Assembly (NCBI GenBank): GCA_049972525.1
Contig: JBMFKI010000012.1
Location: 1-47,901 of the forward strand
Source: JAVZLQ01 sp049972525
GTDB taxonomy: Archaea > Thermoproteota > Bathyarchaeia > Bathyarchaeales > Bathycorpusculaceae
DNA: 47,901 nucleotides
Direction: 5' to 3'
Numbering within the stretch: position 1 is the first letter of the stretch; each line of letters opens with the position of its first letter. A program made the position numbers and the translations under genes. Below, piece by piece: positions 40,647-47,901 of the stretch. The notes below the pieces were generated by a model. The model saw only the letters and a list, made by a program, of their open reading frames with translations. It was not told the origin of the DNA and searched no databases.

Positions 40647-40866
40647 AATAAAAGAAAAAAGCGATTTTGAACAACGGCAGAAGTTCTGCGGAAACTGTGG
40701 AAACCACATGGTCTACGAGTATCCAAACAAAATCTTCTGTTCAATGCTCTTCTGCAAGGGAAAAAACCCAATAGTGGAAACCCTATCATGCTGCGAATAC
40801 TGGAACCCAAGCAGCCAAGAATGCTACTGCATAAAAGAAGCCCTAAAAAGCGGAACCAACAAATAA
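40585..40866 (+). CDS. Small cysteine-rich protein after dys, start uncertain
   Basis: Up to 93 residues. The conserved-looking part is CGNCGNHMVYEYPNKIFCS and CCEYWNPSSQECYCIKEALK, with nine cysteines that could hold zinc or a cluster. The only standard start is the ATG at 40585, which places 62 bases inside dys in another frame. A strong AGGAGG lies at the dys stop, followed about 8-10 bases later by in-frame ATA (40649) but no ATG, GTG or TTG. Thus translation may start at a non-standard ATA, or the 40585 start is real and the ribosome site serves re-initiation. Function unknown. Confidence 0.58.
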   Translation: MEKTLTEPCIKIKKSQKEEYKIKEKSDFEQRQKFCGNCGNHMVYEYPNKIFCSMLFCKGKNPIVETLSCCEYWNPSSQECYCIKEALKSGTNK

Positions 40867-40930
40867 CCCCCCCTCTATTTTTAAATTCCAACGCTAAGGT
40901 TATTACAAAGAAGACACCACAAAATAACGA

Positions 40931-41003
40931 AGCCCGGTGGTGTAGCGGTCAAGCATGGAGGCCTCTGGAGCCTCTGACGAGAGTTCGAATCTCTCCCGGG
41001 CTA
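40931..41003 (+). tRNA. tRNA-Gln (CTG)
   Basis: A 73-base cloverleaf: acceptor AGCCCGG pairs with CCGGGCT, anticodon stem GAGGC/GCCTC with loop CTCTGGA, T-stem GAGAG/CTCTC with loop TTCGAAT, discriminator A. The anticodon is CTG (40965-40967). CCA is not encoded and no intron is visible. A C7 run and TCTAT lie just upstream. Confidence 0.97.
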
Positions 41004-41127
41004 CTAAATCTAAAGTCTAATTTATACTGTCGAGCGGGAAGACTTGCTTAGCTTCCCTTTTTCTGTTTTGGTTTAGTTGTTTGCTATTTGGAGGATGAGT
41101 TTGTATTGTAAAATTTTATAAAAAGTG

Positions 41128-41320
41128 TGGATACTACCATTTATGGTTTTGAGAGAAGGGGCTTTGTAAAGGGAATGTGGGATGAACGGAAAAGGGTTTA
41201 TACGTTAACAAAGGAGGGGGAGGCAGCTTTCAGCTCGGTCCTTTCAGTCCTATGGCCAGACAGTTTCTGAAGCTGCTTGGAGAACCTCTTAGCGGGGAAG
41301 AAGTGGAAGTTGCAAAATAG
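41128..41320 (+). pseudogene. Remnant of a PadR-like winged-helix regulator
   Basis: A plus-strand frame reads YGFERRGFVKGMWDERKR and VYTLTKEGEAAFSSVL, the wing and following helix of a PadR-type regulator. The frame then breaks near 41250; the adjacent frame continues PMARQFLKLLGEPLSGEEVE to a stop at 41320. The DNA-recognition helix region upstream of 41128 is missing. PadR proteins respond to small molecules; this copy is truncated and shifted. Confidence 0.58.
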
Positions 41321-41352
41321 ATGGGAACTTCCTTTGAAGGATTGAGAAAAAC

Positions 41353-41544
41353 CTACCTTTTTATAGAAGCTTTTAGGTGTTCATCCCAAGCTTCGATTAG
41401 TCTTGAAACGACGCTGTCCATATCTGTAACCTTATTTCCTTCTTTGTAAAGGGACTCGCGAATGGCTATTAAACGTCTATACGTTTCCCAGCTGATTCGA
41501 AGGGATGGAATAGCCTCGTATGTTGCGCACTTGTTCTGGGACAT
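41353..41544 (-). CDS. Small protein, possible ribbon-helix-helix antitoxin-like
   Basis: 63 residues: IPSLRISWETYRRLIAIRESLYKEGNKVTDMDSVVSRLIEAW. A short basic strand followed by two helices fits a ribbon-helix-helix or CopG-like antitoxin monomer, with a C-terminal helix. No toxin gene is adjacent on this strand, so its partner may be lost. It could also regulate an unlinked gene. It is a plausible gene because of its regular helix pattern, but nothing more specific is visible. Confidence 0.58.
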   Translation of the reverse strand: MSQNKCATYEAIPSLRISWETYRRLIAIRESLYKEGNKVTDMDSVVSRLIEAWDEHLKASIKR

Positions 41545-41722
41545 ATGAACTGGAAGAGTTAAGTTAAATTCTTAAAGTTTGTGAAATTGGAATATTGATT
41601 TTATGAGAAGTAACAGAATCCTTTTCTAGAACTATAACACTTTCTGGCATTGTAATCCACATTTTTAATTCACAAAACTTTTCAAAGCTTTGATGCATTC
41701 GTTATTTTCAAAGGAAACAGCC

Positions 41723-42070
41723 ATGAACAACTTTCCCAGTTTCATGGATCCTTCATTCGAAGAGTTGTTTTACTTGGCGGTTGATAAGGCGATGCTCCTC
41801 TTAGGAGAGTCTGGAAGACAGGCAGCTTACTACTACATAGAAAAAACTTTTGGATTGAAGAGGGAACGTTGGCGCGTGGAACCTGAGAGATTCGCCGAAG
41901 CTGTTGAAACAATCTTCGGTCCAGGAGCCCAACTTCTGCTAAAGGCGATTGTGAAAGAACTTTACTTTAATGTTGGTTTAAAATATAAAGAACAAAAGGA
42001 CTTCAAGTTTGTGCAGCTCTTACGCAAAGCTGAGCACCATGCGTCGACGTGGGGGGGGAATTTTGACTGA
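41723..42070 (+). CDS. NitrOD5-like domain protein
   Basis: About 115 residues from an ATG with AAAGGA at 7 bases; the frame opens 33 bases earlier. The core YLAVDKAMLLLGESGRQAAYYYIEKTFGL, then EPERFAEAVETIFGPGAQLLLKAIVKELY, matches the NitrOD5-type helical domain found in many archaeal proteins, often of unknown role. The C-terminal end is short and rich in Lys and His. It stands alone between a small minus-strand gene and a membrane protein. Confidence 0.7.
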   Translation: MNNFPSFMDPSFEELFYLAVDKAMLLLGESGRQAAYYYIEKTFGLKRERWRVEPERFAEAVETIFGPGAQLLLKAIVKELYFNVGLKYKEQKDFKFVQLLRKAEHHASTWGGNFD

Positions 42071-42156
42071 GGAAAGAGGAAGAAGTGCAGCTAAGCATAA
42101 AAGGAGAGCAAGAAGCTTTCGAGGTTAAAGCTAGACTAACTTTAACTCTTTTATTT

Positions 42157-42543
42157 TTAAACCTGCTTTTTTCTTTTTCCAACGTATTCTTCTAGAATTT
42201 CGTCAACACTTCTGGTCTTCATTTTCCATCTTTCTGCTGTTGAGGATTTTTCAATTTGTTTTCTATACCATGACTTTTTTCTGTCGTAGTGTATGACTAA
42301 TACGAAGCCCGCGGATGAGATAGCGAAACCTATAATAGTTAAGACTAGTCCAAGGCTTGTTGTTGCTGTTTGAAGCTGCCAATAAACTGAGAAAAGCCAC
42401 CAATCCTTCCCTCCTGAAACGATTATTGTCACCAGCAGTCCAGCAGTCAAAAGATTGACACCTAAAATTATTAGTAGGAAAGCCAAGATTTCGTTGTGGG
42501 CGCTTTCCTCAGCCTTCTTGTGAAGCCAATCCTCCACTAACAT
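42157..42543 (-). CDS. Uncharacterised two-membrane-segment protein
   Basis: 128 residues: a charged N-terminus, hydrophobic segments at about 19-44 (AFLLIILGVNLLTAGLLVTIIVSG) and 60-84 (TSLGLVLTIIGFAISSAGFVLVI), then a basic cytoplasmic tail of about 40 residues with SVDEILEEYVGKRKK. No catalytic motif. It resembles small archaeal membrane proteins of unknown role. The 180 bases upstream contain no gene that I can see. Confidence 0.64.
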   Translation of the reverse strand: MLVEDWLHKKAEESAHNEILAFLLIILGVNLLTAGLLVTIIVSGGKDWWLFSVYWQLQTATTSLGLVLTIIGFAISSAGFVLVIHYDRKKSWYRKQIEKSSTAERWKMKTRSVDEILEEYVGKRKKQV

Positions 42544-42726
42544 TATAACTCACGAGTTTTAAGTATATGCATAAAAAGGTTGAATAAGCAAGTAAACCTT
42601 CTGGATTTAGAATATAGATTAGAAAAATGTTCTTAACGCCATTCTTAATTTACCTTTACAAAATAGTCTGCAAGGGAGCCTGCTACATTAGAGGAATTTT
42701 AGCTATTTTCTTTGGCTCAGACGTTT

Positions 42727-44013
42727 TCAAATGGGTTGTTGATATGGCAAGTTTACAGCCCATTTCCAGAAGGGCGTGAAGTTTAATTTTTTGTTTACGT
42801 GTTGTTTTTCATCTTCGTAGTCCCATGTAATTATGGTTAGGTTGTTGCAGTTCACTTGGTTGCTGGCTTTTATGATTGATTCGATTTCTCTTTTTCCAAT
42901 TTCGCTTATGTCCGAGGCATATGTTACTTGAATGAGTTGTTTAATTTCTTTTTCTCGGATTATGAAGTCAACTTCTTTGCCTGTGTTGTCCCTCCAGTAA
43001 AAAATTTGTCTGTTGGGTTCAAGGCCGATTTTACACAGTTCTTGCAGGACAGCGTTTTCTAATAGTTTTCCCATATCTAGCTTATATTCTGTGAACCGGA
43101 AAATTCCGTTATCTGTCAAGTATGCTTTTGGCAGGGTAAGTTCGGTTTTTCTTAGGCTTTTATCGAACCTTTTAAGGAATATTGCGAATCCTATGTCTTC
43201 GAGGATTTTCTGGAAGTTGTAGAGGGTCTTCTTGCTTATTTTGGCACCCATCGATTTGAGAGTGTTGTAAGTTTTGTTTACTGAAAATGTTTTGGTGAAG
43301 GAGGATAGGATTGATTTTATAGTAAAGTCTAAAGCGTGCCTGTTTTTGATCCCGTATCTTTCGATGATGTCCTTGTACACTATGAGGTCGAGGTAGTCCC
43401 TGAAGAATGTTGATGGGGAAACATTTCCGAGGACGATGTCGGGGAAGCCGCCTCTCTCAACGTAGTTTCTGGCAAGGTTTTTTATTTGCCCAATTTCGTA
43501 GGCTGAGTAGTATTTTTTCCGCGGTATATTTTCTAAGGATAGGACTTCTGTGAGGGAGAATGGGTAAATTTTTGCTGTAACTGCTCGTCCTCTGAGTTGG
43601 GTTGCGATTTCTCTGCTTAATAGTTTTGAGGAAGAGCCTGTTATGAAAATGTAGTGTCTTTTCTTTTCATATAAGGTGTAGATGGCCTTTTGCCAATTGT
43701 TTAGGGCTTGGATTTCGTCGAAGAAGAGGTATTCAGGCAGCTGTCCATAAATTTCCTGGTGGATTATGGGCAACTCTACGGGATCTTTTATTGTGATGTT
43801 TTCCTCGAAATTCACAAAAAGGTATGTTTCGTCTCTTAGATTCCTTCTCTTGATTAGGCCGTATAGGAAATAGGTTTTTCCGGCCCTTCGAGGGCCAACA
43901 ACAGCCACTATGAAATTTTTGTTTTCCTTAGCCTCTTTTAGCCTCTCCTTTACCTCTAAGTTTTTTATATCCTCCTTTTTGGTTAACAGATACTCTCTTA
44001 ATTCCATAACCAA
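42727..44013 (-). CDS. AAA_14/DUF4143 ATPase
   Basis: A 428-residue ATPase: Walker A VGPRRAGKTY (about 39-48), Walker B EYLFFDEIQALNNWQ, sensor-1-like FITGSSSKLLS, an arginine segment (ATQLRGRAV) and a C-terminal DUF4143 nuclease-like region with IFYWRDNTGKEVDFII (E and D of a PD-(D/E)xK-type core) and LIQVTY. This group is widespread in archaea and anaerobes; it may act as a toxin-like or genome-defence protein, but its activity is unproven. Codon pattern is more A+T-rich than neighbours. The related gene at 45502 is a decayed paralogue. Here all motifs are intact. Confidence 0.91.
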   Translation of the reverse strand: MVMELREYLLTKKEDIKNLEVKERLKEAKENKNFIVAVVGPRRAGKTYFLYGLIKRRNLRDETYLFVNFEENITIKDPVELPIIHQEIYGQLPEYLFFDEIQALNNWQKAIYTLYEKKRHYIFITGSSSKLLSREIATQLRGRAVTAKIYPFSLTEVLSLENIPRKKYYSAYEIGQIKNLARNYVERGGFPDIVLGNVSPSTFFRDYLDLIVYKDIIERYGIKNRHALDFTIKSILSSFTKTFSVNKTYNTLKSMGAKISKKTLYNFQKILEDIGFAIFLKRFDKSLRKTELTLPKAYLTDNGIFRFTEYKLDMGKLLENAVLQELCKIGLEPNRQIFYWRDNTGKEVDFIIREKEIKQLIQVTYASDISEIGKREIESIIKASNQVNCNNLTIITWDYEDEKQHVNKKLNFTPFWKWAVNLPYQQPI

Positions 44014-44073
44014 TAATGGGGAAACTTATCATAAAAATTTTACCCTAAAGGGGGAAACTTGCAATAACGTTAG

Positions 44074-44376
44074 TCATGCCAGCTTTGAGGATTCTTCTTT
44101 TGTTACGCCTTCAATGAACTTCTCTATGTTTTAATATGGTGTCCAGCATCCCTTTTCACATATGGCGATCATTTCCTTTTTTACATCATCAATTATGTGA
44201 GGGTTTATGCTGCTTATTCCGAGTTCTTTGACCAGTTCTATTAGGTGGCTGTTCAACGAAGAGGTGTTCAGTGTTGATGCTGAGGCTAGGGCTTTTTCAG
44301 CAACTTTGCCTTCGCGGAGCTTAACGTAAAGCATATCCACGTTAGAATCGTATTTTATTATGTATCGTTCAAAGGC
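44074..44376 (-). pseudogene. DUF2283-like small gene, damaged at both ends
   Basis: The frame YIIKYDSNVDMLYVKLREGKVAE looks like the start of a DUF2283-type protein, but no proper start codon precedes ERYIIKYD; only an internal GTG or ATG (44340) is available. The frame continues to CEKGCWTPY and TAA (44131-44133), after which 18 more in-frame codons (NIEKFIEGVTKEESSKLA) precede a second stop at 44074. Both ends thus look mutated. DUF2283 genes often sit by toxin genes; it lies between the AAA_14 ATPase and vapC. An active short version from 44340 cannot be excluded. Confidence 0.45.
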
Positions 44377-44457
44377 GCAGCCCGTGTCAGGTAGATTTTA
44401 TATTTTTCCGCTTTGGAGGCATCTTAATTTTATTTATTCACGGCAAGCTAAATATAG

Positions 44458-44844
44458 CTAGATCCATGCTGTTTTGATTTCTTTAACAGCTTTTAGATGG
44501 AGGTCGTCGGTTAGGCATGTTGCCTTAAAGTGTAAGGCTGTCGCTGCGATTATGCTGTCGGCTAATGGCAACCTATATTTATTTCTAAGCTCCGCGGAGC
44601 TTTTTGCGATTTCACTGTCCACATTTACGATTTTAAAATCTTTTTCAAGAATTGTTGTTCGCAAAATTGCGGTTTCGCGGCCTTCCTTCTTTAAGATGAG
44701 TTGGTAAACCTCGTGAATTACTATGGCTGAAATGAATCGCTTATCAGCCTTTCTAAGGGCGTCGTTGGCTTTTTGCAGGAATATTTCGTCTTGGGAATAG
44801 AAGTATTCAGCGAAGAACCTTGTATCATATACTATTTTAGGCAT
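44458..44844 (-). CDS. vapC: PIN-domain toxin VapC
   Basis: 128 residues of PIN-domain ribonuclease. Acidic residues of the active site are in YDTRFFAEYF (Asp), VIHEVYQLI (Glu), LPLADSIIAATAL (Asp) and TDDLHLK (Asp). VapC cleaves tRNA, rRNA or mRNA until bound by its antitoxin. It overlaps vapB by 8 bases and follows it, the usual order. All four acidic positions are present, so it should be active. Confidence 0.89.
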   Translation of the reverse strand: MPKIVYDTRFFAEYFYSQDEIFLQKANDALRKADKRFISAIVIHEVYQLILKKEGRETAILRTTILEKDFKIVNVDSEIAKSSAELRNKYRLPLADSIIAATALHFKATCLTDDLHLKAVKEIKTAWI

Positions 44845-45067
44845 CTTCTTCCCTTATTTCATCGAGGAGTTTCTTCATTTCTTCAGGCGTTGCGTACTTG
44901 GAGCCTGCACCGGCAAGATCGAAAATGGATTTAGCAGGCTTTAAAAGAATGCCTTCAGCTGTTTCGACAACCTCAAGCCGTGATCCTTTCTCTATTTTGT
45001 ATTTTTTCCTCAACTTAACAGGGATCGTTGTCTGCCCCTTTCTAGTTACTACAACTTCATTTTCCAT
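44837..45067 (-). CDS. vapB: AbrB-type antitoxin VapB
   Basis: 76 residues: an N-terminal SpoVT/AbrB swapped-hairpin DNA-binding domain (VVVTRKGQTTIPVKLRKKYKIEKGSRLEVVE) and a C-terminal acidic tail (ATPEEMKKLLDEIREEDA) that blocks the VapC active site. It lies directly upstream of vapC with an 8-base overlap. The pair probably represses its own promoter just upstream of 45067. Confidence 0.9.
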   Translation of the reverse strand: MENEVVVTRKGQTTIPVKLRKKYKIEKGSRLEVVETAEGILLKPAKSIFDLAGAGSKYATPEEMKKLLDEIREEDA

Positions 45068-45158
45068 ATTGAGTCAAGTAATACTTTGTAAAGTAGTACC
45101 TATAAACCTTGCGCCCAAAAGCCTAAACAGTTACCAATATAGGTGCGATGCTTTAAAC

Positions 45159-45308
45159 CTATAAAGCCCTCAGGTATTTGCTTTGCAATGTTGCGGCATC
45201 GAGATTTCCAACAATATTTAAGCCAAAAAGCTTGAAGTTTGCTTGGCTTTTTTCTGGCGGTGTTTTCCATGGTATTGTAGTTTTCCAGAAAACGGTTAAG
45301 TCATGCAC
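45159..45308 (-). pseudogene. Orphan coding-like remnant
   Basis: A frame open from 45326 to a TAG at 45159-45161 reads HDLTVFWKTTIPWKTPPEKS and then FKLFGLNIVGNLDAATLQSK. It looks like the C-terminus of a real protein, with hydrophobic and charged residues alternating in a protein-like way, but it has only a GTG as possible start and no match that I know. The rest of 45327-45501 shows no gene. Confidence 0.33.
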
Positions 45309-45501
45309 GCTGTGGTTATCTTTTGATTATGGGGTTTTTAAAGGTTAGGTAATTGTTTGCTAGAAAATTTTGTATCATCAGGGAGTTTCTTCCACCAATT
45401 TTGTGTTAAAGATGTTTTGGAACTGTGGAAGAGGCTAAATGCACGTTGAAGTATTGTGCTGTACTTAAAATTTAAATTTAGGTAAAGTGTAGTTTACCAA
45501 T

Positions 45502-46767
45502 ATGTTAAGGGAAGATGTGGAGCGTTTTAATGAGTGGTGGTTTACTGGCAAAGTTAGGAGTGATTTGGCTCCACCGTTTAAAAGGTATGCCTTTCAAAGG
45601 GTTGTGGACAGTTTTGGGGAGCGGCAGATTCTTCTTATTACTGGGCCTAGAAGGGTTGGAAAGACTACGCTTATGTATCAGCGATTGAGGGGCTGCTGCA
45701 AACTGTGTCGCCGGATAGGGTTCTCTACTATTCCTTTGACGAGTCGCCTGTGAGTCCCAAGGATGTTTTAGAGTTTTACGAGCGGAGAGTTTTGATGAAG
45801 CCCTTTGAGGAAGTGGGCAGGGTTTTCGTTTTCTTTGATGAGATTCAGTATGTTGATAACTGGCCTGAGGTGGTTAAAAAGTTCTACGACTTGTATCCTA
45901 ATCTGAAGTTCTTTTTGTCAGGCTCTTCGACGTTGCTGCTGTCTAAGGAGGCTTCTGAAAAGCTGGCTGGGAGATTCTTCTCTTTAAGGCTTAAGCTCTA
46001 ACTTTTCAGGAGTTTTTAGGGTTGAAGGGTGTGGAAAAGGCAGGGGCTGAAATCTTTTCAAGGAGGCTGGAGGCGTATTTCCATGATTATTTGAGGAAGT
46101 CAGGCTTTCCAGAGATTGTTGATTGGGATAACGAGTCCAGAATAGCTGAGTACATTAGAAACTCTGTTATTGATAGAGTTGCCCTAAGGGATATACCCTT
46201 AACGTTTAAAACTCGAGACTTCGCATTAATGGAGAACATCATGAAACTTGTTTTTTAACGCCTGGAAGCATTGTGAATGTTAACTCGCTTTCACAGCTTT
46301 GGGGGAAAAGCAAAGTGACCATTTCAAATTACCTTAAATATCTCGAGACATCCATGCTGGCGAAGGCTTTATCCAACTTTAGGCCCTCATTGCTTTCTAC
46401 TTCAAGAAAACTGAAGAAGTATTATCCAACCACGCCTTCGCTGATTTTTGCGCTTTCAAGGCAGAGCTTTGAGGCTGAAACTGGAGCGGTGCTGGAGACA
46501 TACGTTGTAAACGCCTTGGAGGCTGAACACTACTTTAGGCATGGAAGGAAGGAGATTAACATATTGTTGAAAAGGGATGGGCTGTTGCCAGTTGAAGTTA
46601 GAGAAACCGTGGACGAAAGGGATATTGCGAATTTCTCGAAATTAATAGAATATGTTAAAGCGAAAAGGGGGATAATAGTTTCCCTAAATCAGGAAATGGA
46701 AAAAGAAAATGTAAAAGTGGTCCCTGCGTACATGATTGAGTTTCTACTAACGCCCAGAACACCGTAG
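45502..46767 (+). pseudogene. Broken AAA_14/DUF4143 ATPase
   Basis: A decayed paralogue of the 42727-44013 gene. LLITGPRRVGKTTLMYQ (Walker A) ends in the wrong frame near 45690; VFVFFDEIQYVDNWPEVVKK (Walker B) and FFLSGSSTLLLSKEASEKL are in a second frame that stops near 46001; YLRKSGFPEIVDWDNESR is in a third and meets a stop at 46258; SQLWGKSKVTISNYLKYLE to the DUF4143 end (AETGAVLETYVVNALEAEHY, EINILLKRDGLLPVEV) follows in another. At least three disruptions are visible. Gene order of the domains is otherwise complete, so decay is recent. Confidence 0.9.
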
Positions 46768-46945
46768 AAATTTTTCTTAAGTAGAGCGTGTTTGATTTGT
46801 TTGGAAAATTTTATTTTAAGCATTTTTGTTTGTCGCGCATGTTTGGTTGTAGTCATCTTTTGTTTAGTGTCGGTGATTTTTTAAATGACATTGACGGAAA
46901 TACGGGATGTGACGATGAGCATTTTGTTCGATTTTCTCGGTCAAT

Positions 46946-47233
46946 TTAATGTTGCCCTATGTCTTCTAAAGACTTTTCTAGTTCTTGAAGTTTTGTTTTT
47001 ATTTCCTTTTCATCAATGTTAGCAGTTATGCTTTCTATTATTTTTGCAGTCTGCGCCGCTATAAGAAGCCACCTGTTCCTCTGCGGAAGGGTTATTTTAA
47101 CCATTCGCCCATCTATTCTTTGATGCTTTATTTCACCCTTAACAATTTTGCCTGCGATTTTAACGATTTCCTCAAGATTATTCAGCAAGTTCCTCCGTAG
47201 CCTTTCAATGCTTGTTTCAACTTCCCTCTCCAT
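46946..47233 (-). CDS. Small helical protein of unknown function
   Basis: 95 residues from the ATG at 47233 (the frame opens 48 bases earlier). It is helical: VETSIERLRRNLLNNLEEIVKIAGKIV and IAAQTAKIIESITANIDEKEIKTKLQELEKSLEDI, with a strand pair between (HQRIDGRMVKITLPQRNRW). It looks like a coiled-coil protein. It has no recognised domain and no obvious partner. Confidence 0.58.
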   Translation of the reverse strand: MEREVETSIERLRRNLLNNLEEIVKIAGKIVKGEIKHQRIDGRMVKITLPQRNRWLLIAAQTAKIIESITANIDEKEIKTKLQELEKSLEDIGQH

Positions 47234-47482
47234 AATGGTGATTCGCCTTAAAACGTATCTATTAACTGAAACCTTAACCAATAGATTAGACCCCTCCCCC
47301 CTCTATACTTTCATATTCATATTGTTTGTTTGGGTTTTTCTGTTTATAGGATGGAAGCCCGCATCGCAATACAGGAATCCTTCCAAAGCATGTTTTGCGC
47401 GCGCATAAGTGGTCATTAATTCTTTTTAGGCTCTTTTTCTCAAAATAAGGCTTTTTTTTGGCTTAGTTATGTTTATAGGGGT

Positions 47483-47580
47483 GAGGTTGTCAAGGGATAG
47501 TTGAAACAACCTCTAAAGGAGGTGATAACTTGATTTGCGCGCGCGCTTTCTCGTTTGTTTCGATATGGGCATTCTTGTGA
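47483..47580 (+). promoter_or_regulatory. Possible switchable leader with a 16-codon open frame
   Basis: GAGGTTGT (47483-47490) can pair with ACAACCTC (47506-47513). The last five bases of that second arm, ACCTC (47509-47513), can instead pair with GAGGT (47519-47523), which is part of the ribosome binding site GGAGGTGAT. The site is followed 7 bases later by TTG and 16 codons ending in TGA at 47580. The two pairings exclude each other, as in an attenuator. A TATA-like TTTATAG lies at 47472-47478, so the first arm may be at the transcript's very start or outside it. The small frame may be a truncated gene. Confidence 0.3.
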
Positions 47581-47592
47581 AGGTTCTTTGAA

Positions 47593-47901
47593 CTATTGGT
47601 TATTTTGTGGTATAGGATCTATTGCTTCAAATTCGAGTTTGGACGCCAGCTGCTTGAGGGTTTTGTCGTGGGTTAGGATTTTCTTTATGTTGGTTAATTT
47701 CAGTGTGGCTATTACTGTTGCGTCTCTTCCTCCTAAGCCGTATGTGTAGGCGTACTCTAAGAGGTTTTCCAAGGCTTCCATCATCATTTGCCTGTTGAAG
47801 TCTAAAAGCTTCATGTTTCTTAAATCGGTGAAGTAAGTTATTTTTTTGCGGGCGACATCAACTGGGAGGTGTCTGACTAGGTAGTGGGCTACTTCCATCA
47901 C
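47593..47901 (-). CDS. PIN-domain (VapC-like) toxin, C-terminal part
   Basis: The gene enters from the right edge; 102 residues are visible. YGLGGRDATVIATLKLTNIKKILTHDKTLKQLASKLEF carries the last two acidic positions of the PIN active site (GRDA and THDK), and MMEVAHYLVRHLP near the edge holds the second (E). The first Asp is outside. It is most like VapC-family toxins without a visible antitoxin within the window; the partner should lie to the right. Confidence 0.85.
   Translation of the reverse strand: MMEVAHYLVRHLPVDVARKKITYFTDLRNMKLLDFNRQMMMEALENLLEYAYTYGLGGRDATVIATLKLTNIKKILTHDKTLKQLASKLEFEAIDPIPQNNQ

Noticed and set aside
27130..46767. Frameshifts as plain sequencing error
   Set aside because: Disruptions concentrate in accessory genes, sometimes with deletions, while the many core genes in the window are intact; random error would hit both.
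46880..47040. A short plus-strand frame beginning MTLTEIRD near 46884
   Set aside because: It mostly overlaps the minus-strand gene at 46946-47233, has no ribosome binding site and becomes a low-complexity hydrophobic shadow.
28969..47546. GCGCGCGC tracts at 28969, 30678, 39234, 47397 and 47537 as a special signal
   Set aside because: They seem over-represented and several lie in accessory stretches, but one (39234-39241) is ordinary coding sequence of the radical SAM gene, so no common function can be supported.
1..47901. CRISPR array or cas genes
   Set aside because: I saw no regularly spaced repeats and no Cas protein motifs on either strand.

Overview
The window is archaeal and most resembles a Thermoproteota-type genome, probably Bathyarchaeia; the lineage is an inference from gene content. 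The archaeal evidence is eL13 and eL15 ribosomal proteins, archaeal RNase P subunits Pop5 and Rpp30, a class I archaeal CCA-adding enzyme, deoxyhypusine synthase, an archaeal OGG-type glycosylase, UPF0200/UPF0201 proteins, tRNA genes without encoded CCA, and TATA-box promoters so close to start codons that many transcripts look leaderless. Base composition leans to A+T.

Layout. 1-1.4 kb: the end of a nucleotidyltransferase, then a tyrosine recombinase. 1.4-5.9 kb: a HAD phosphatase, a tungstate ABC importer (tupABC) and a divergent ModE-type regulator, with a 9-bp-arm palindrome between them. 5.9-6.4 kb: an RNA polymerase subunit H carrying a long N-terminal extension that resembles the eukaryotic Rpb5 jaw. 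6.5-9.8 kb: nrdR-nrdD-nrdG for anaerobic deoxynucleotide synthesis. 10-13.9 kb: tandem-GNAT protein, 8-oxoguanine glycosylase, a redox protein, tRNA-Met(CAT), a zinc protein and a rhomboid protease. 14-16.4 kb: ribosomal protein and RNase P operon, with a possible C/D-box-like RNA behind it. 16.8-27.1 kb: housekeeping genes rich in RNA processing (RNase Z, tRNA G10 methyltransferase, RNA cyclic phosphodiesterase, CCA transferase), plus PRPP synthase, a class II HMG-CoA reductase, a metallo-beta-lactamase-fold protein and a PAP2 lipid enzyme.

From 27.1 kb the core is interrupted by decaying and accessory material: a broken uppP, a broken integrase, a dense run of tiny overlapping genes typical of an archaeal plasmid or provirus remnant, a cluster of perfect palindromes, a RelBE pair, a 46-residue zinc protein and a PIN-like protein. 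32.4-40.9 kb is again mostly core: DNA polymerase IV, a MacB/FtsX-type ABC exporter divergent from a large predicted glycosylated surface protein, a universal stress protein, a radical SAM enzyme, deoxyhypusine synthase and tRNA-Gln(CTG). 41-47.9 kb is a second accessory stretch: a PadR-like remnant, small regulators, two AAA_14/DUF4143 ATPases (one intact, one broken in several places), VapBC and the end of another PIN toxin.

Working together: ModE probably senses tungstate or molybdate and controls its own gene and tup; NrdR probably controls nrdRDG from an inverted repeat around its own TATA box; the RNase P, RNase Z, Trm-G10 and CCA genes cover successive tRNA maturation steps. Frameshifts and internal stops cluster in the two accessory stretches while core genes are intact, which argues for real gene decay rather than a poor assembly.
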